Shown here: positions 24,182 through 25,753 of the stretch, in pieces | Layout of the letters: each line of letters begins with the position of its first letter | How positions within the stretch are numbered: the stretch's first letter is position 1 | Assembly (NCBI GenBank): GCA_937904375.1 | Contig: CALDIG010000290.1 | Span: 1 to 25,753 of the forward strand | Direction of reading: 5' to 3' | DNA from: an uncultured Prevotellaceae bacterium | Lineage (GTDB): Bacteria; Bacteroidota; Bacteroidia; Bacteroidales; Muribaculaceae | DNA: 25,753 nt | Made by a program: the position numbers and the translations under genes | Notes under the pieces: generated by a model | What the model was told of the DNA's origin: nothing | Seen by the model: the letters and a program-made list of their open reading frames with translations, nothing else | Databases searched by the model: none

Positions 24182-25725
24182 CTTAATTCGTTTATGATTT
24201 TATTGATAGCCATTCTCAGTTCATTCTCATGGGCGACTATGCGCTCTATCTCGGCATTGAGTTTAACGATGTCGATAACCTCGCGAGTGTCTTCTTTCTC
24301 GACATAGCTGCTCACGCTCAGGTTGTAGTCTTTCTCAGCAATATCTTGATTCTTTACAAGACGAGTGAAATGTTGCTCCTCTGTGCGAGAAAAAACAGCA
24401 TCCTTGATGCGCTCGATATTATCCTCCGATAGTTTATTCTTATTTCCTTCATGTACAAACTCATTGCTAGCGTCAACAAACAGCACGCAGTTGTCGCCTT
24501 TCGACTTTTTGAGGACTATGATGCATGTTGCGATAGAGACACCAAAGAACAAATTATCTGGAAGTTGTATAACGGTGTCAACGTAGTTGTTCTCAATCAA
24601 GTATTTGCGAATCTTGCCTTCGGCACCGCCTCGATACAATACTCCAGGAAACTCAACAATGGCTGCAGTGCCAGTTGTCGAGAGCCATGACAGCATGTGC
24701 ATCGTGAAAGCAAGGTCGGCCTTGCTCTTTGGGGCAAGCACGCCAGCAGGAGAGAAGCGTGGGTCGTTGATAAGCGTTGCGTCACCATCACCCACCCACT
24801 TTGTTGAATATGGTGGATTTGAGACGATGGCATCAAATGGCTCGTAATCCCAATGCTGTGGATCAATGAGAGTGTCACCAAGAGCGATGTCAAATTTCTC
24901 AAAGTTTACCCCATGCAAGAACATGTTGATGCGGCACAAGTTGTAGGTTGTAATGTTTATCTCCTGACCATAGAAGTTCTTAACGTTGTCGCCCATGAGT
25001 TTGCGGAACTGTAGCAGTAGCGAACCGCTGCCACAGGCAGGGTCATACGCTCTGTTTATGGTTTCTCTACCATCAATAGCAATGAGTGCCAGCAACTTAG
25101 AAACTTCTTGTGGCGTGAAGAACTCACCGCCACTCTTGCCGGCATTGCTCGCATACATGGTCATCAGGTATTCGTAGGCATCGCCAAAGATGTCGGTGTT
25201 GGCTTCTTGAAGCTCACCGCCAAGTTTGAAGTCAGCAATGCGCTCTATGATGCTTGTCAGCTTGGCGTTGCGCTGAACGACAGTTCCGCCGAGTTTGTTA
25301 CTGTTCACGTCAAAGTCGCTGAACAGACCTTTAAGGTCAGGCTCGCTGGGCGTGCCTTTTGCGCTTCCCTCGATATTGGTGAACACGCGCTTTAATGTCT
25401 CATTGAGAGCATCGTCGTTTTTCGCACGCTTGGCGACATTTTGGAACAACTCACTAGGCAAGATGAAGTAGCCTTTCTCTTGCACAGTCTGGTCTTTGGC
25501 ACGTAAAGCCTCTTCATCGCTCAACGAAGCATAATCAAAGTCAGTTGTTCCCGTTTCTGCAACTAGTTTGTTGAGATAGCGTGTTAGATCCTCCGAGATA
25601 AAACGGTAGAATAGCATTCCCAAGACATAAGTCTTAAAATCCCAGCCGTCAACACTGCCACGCAGGTCATTGGCTATATTCCAAATCACTCGATGCAGCT
25701 CTGCACGTTCTTGTTCTTTTGACAT
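24178..25725 (-). CDS. hsdM: Type I restriction-modification DNA methyltransferase M subunit
   Basis: A 515-aa protein of normal HsdM length. The N-terminal helical domain (1-160, IWNIANDLRGSVDGWDFKTYVLGMLFYRFIS) is followed by the methyltransferase domain. This has GGEFFTPQEVSKLL, the SAM-binding DPACGSG (228-234) and the catalytic NPPY (303-306) of N6-adenine methylases. The C-terminal helices (EIERIVAHENELRMAINKIINEL) contact HsdS. It methylates adenine at sites chosen by HsdS. It is the first gene of the operon in this window; its start is only 28 bases from the right edge, so promoter and any upstream operon genes are not visible. Confidence 0.96.
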   Translation of the reverse strand: MSKEQERAELHRVIWNIANDLRGSVDGWDFKTYVLGMLFYRFISEDLTRYLNKLVAETGTTDFDYASLSDEEALRAKDQTVQEKGYFILPSELFQNVAKRAKNDDALNETLKRVFTNIEGSAKGTPSEPDLKGLFSDFDVNSNKLGGTVVQRNAKLTSIIERIADFKLGGELQEANTDIFGDAYEYLMTMYASNAGKSGGEFFTPQEVSKLLALIAIDGRETINRAYDPACGSGSLLLQFRKLMGDNVKNFYGQEINITTYNLCRINMFLHGVNFEKFDIALGDTLIDPQHWDYEPFDAIVSNPPYSTKWVGDGDATLINDPRFSPAGVLAPKSKADLAFTMHMLSWLSTTGTAAIVEFPGVLYRGGAEGKIRKYLIENNYVDTVIQLPDNLFFGVSIATCIIVLKKSKGDNCVLFVDASNEFVHEGNKNKLSEDNIERIKDAVFSRTEEQHFTRLVKNQDIAEKDYNLSVSSYVEKEDTREVIDIVKLNAEIERIVAHENELRMAINKIINELR

Positions 25726-25753
25726 GTTAGTTAAGTGGTATATTAATTGCGGA

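Noticed and set aside
1..25753. CRISPR arrays, tRNA or rRNA genes, insertion-sequence transposases, HsdS-shuffling invertase.
   Set aside because: None was seen on reading both strands; the only mobile element is the intron end, and no recombinase lies near hsdS.

Overview
The window comes from a Bacteroidales bacterium (phylum Bacteroidota), most likely a gut-type lineage such as Muribaculaceae or Prevotellaceae; the family is a guess. The evidence is two PorU-like C25 peptidases, an Oar-like TonB-dependent receptor paired with a BACON lipoprotein, a PorT-like outer membrane barrel, and promoters of the Bacteroidota type (TTTG, about 20 bases, TAnnTTTG).

Left part (1-8418). The first 100 bases are the 3' end (domains V and VI) of a group II intron, probably class C, followed by a bidirectional terminator. 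A minus-strand gene set then reads, in transcription order, porU (8418-4963), a tandem heptamer repeat, rex, a degenerate FAH-fold gene and a second PorU-like peptidase (3595-179). rex and the FAH gene overlap by 4 bases.

Middle part (8419-17225). A plus-strand gene for an unrecognised 805-aa protein converges, through a bidirectional terminator, on a two-gene minus-strand operon: an Oar-like TonB-dependent receptor, then a surface-type lipoprotein with BACON and OB-like domains. The 359-base gap upstream of the receptor holds two back-to-back promoters. One drives a plus-strand outer membrane beta-barrel gene. The other drives a previously unlisted 40-codon ORF whose stop codon lies in a 14-bp hairpin followed by seven T, which looks like an attenuator leader or a free-standing small gene.

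Right part (17226-25753). All genes are on the minus strand: hsdM, a short ORF6N gene, hsdS in two halves, hsdR, then an exported NPP-type phosphodiesterase and an M50 membrane protease. The type I restriction-modification genes overlap or nearly abut. The two hsdS halves are separated by one frameshift exactly at a C7 tract; one extra C would join them into a normal two-TRD subunit of about 409 aa. This suggests a phase-variable specificity gene.

The strongest leads are the C7 switch in hsdS, the leader ORF with terminator hairpin before the receptor operon, and the intron 3' end. One sequence-quality warning: a 16-base exact match to the end of a common Illumina adapter lies inside the 805-aa gene.
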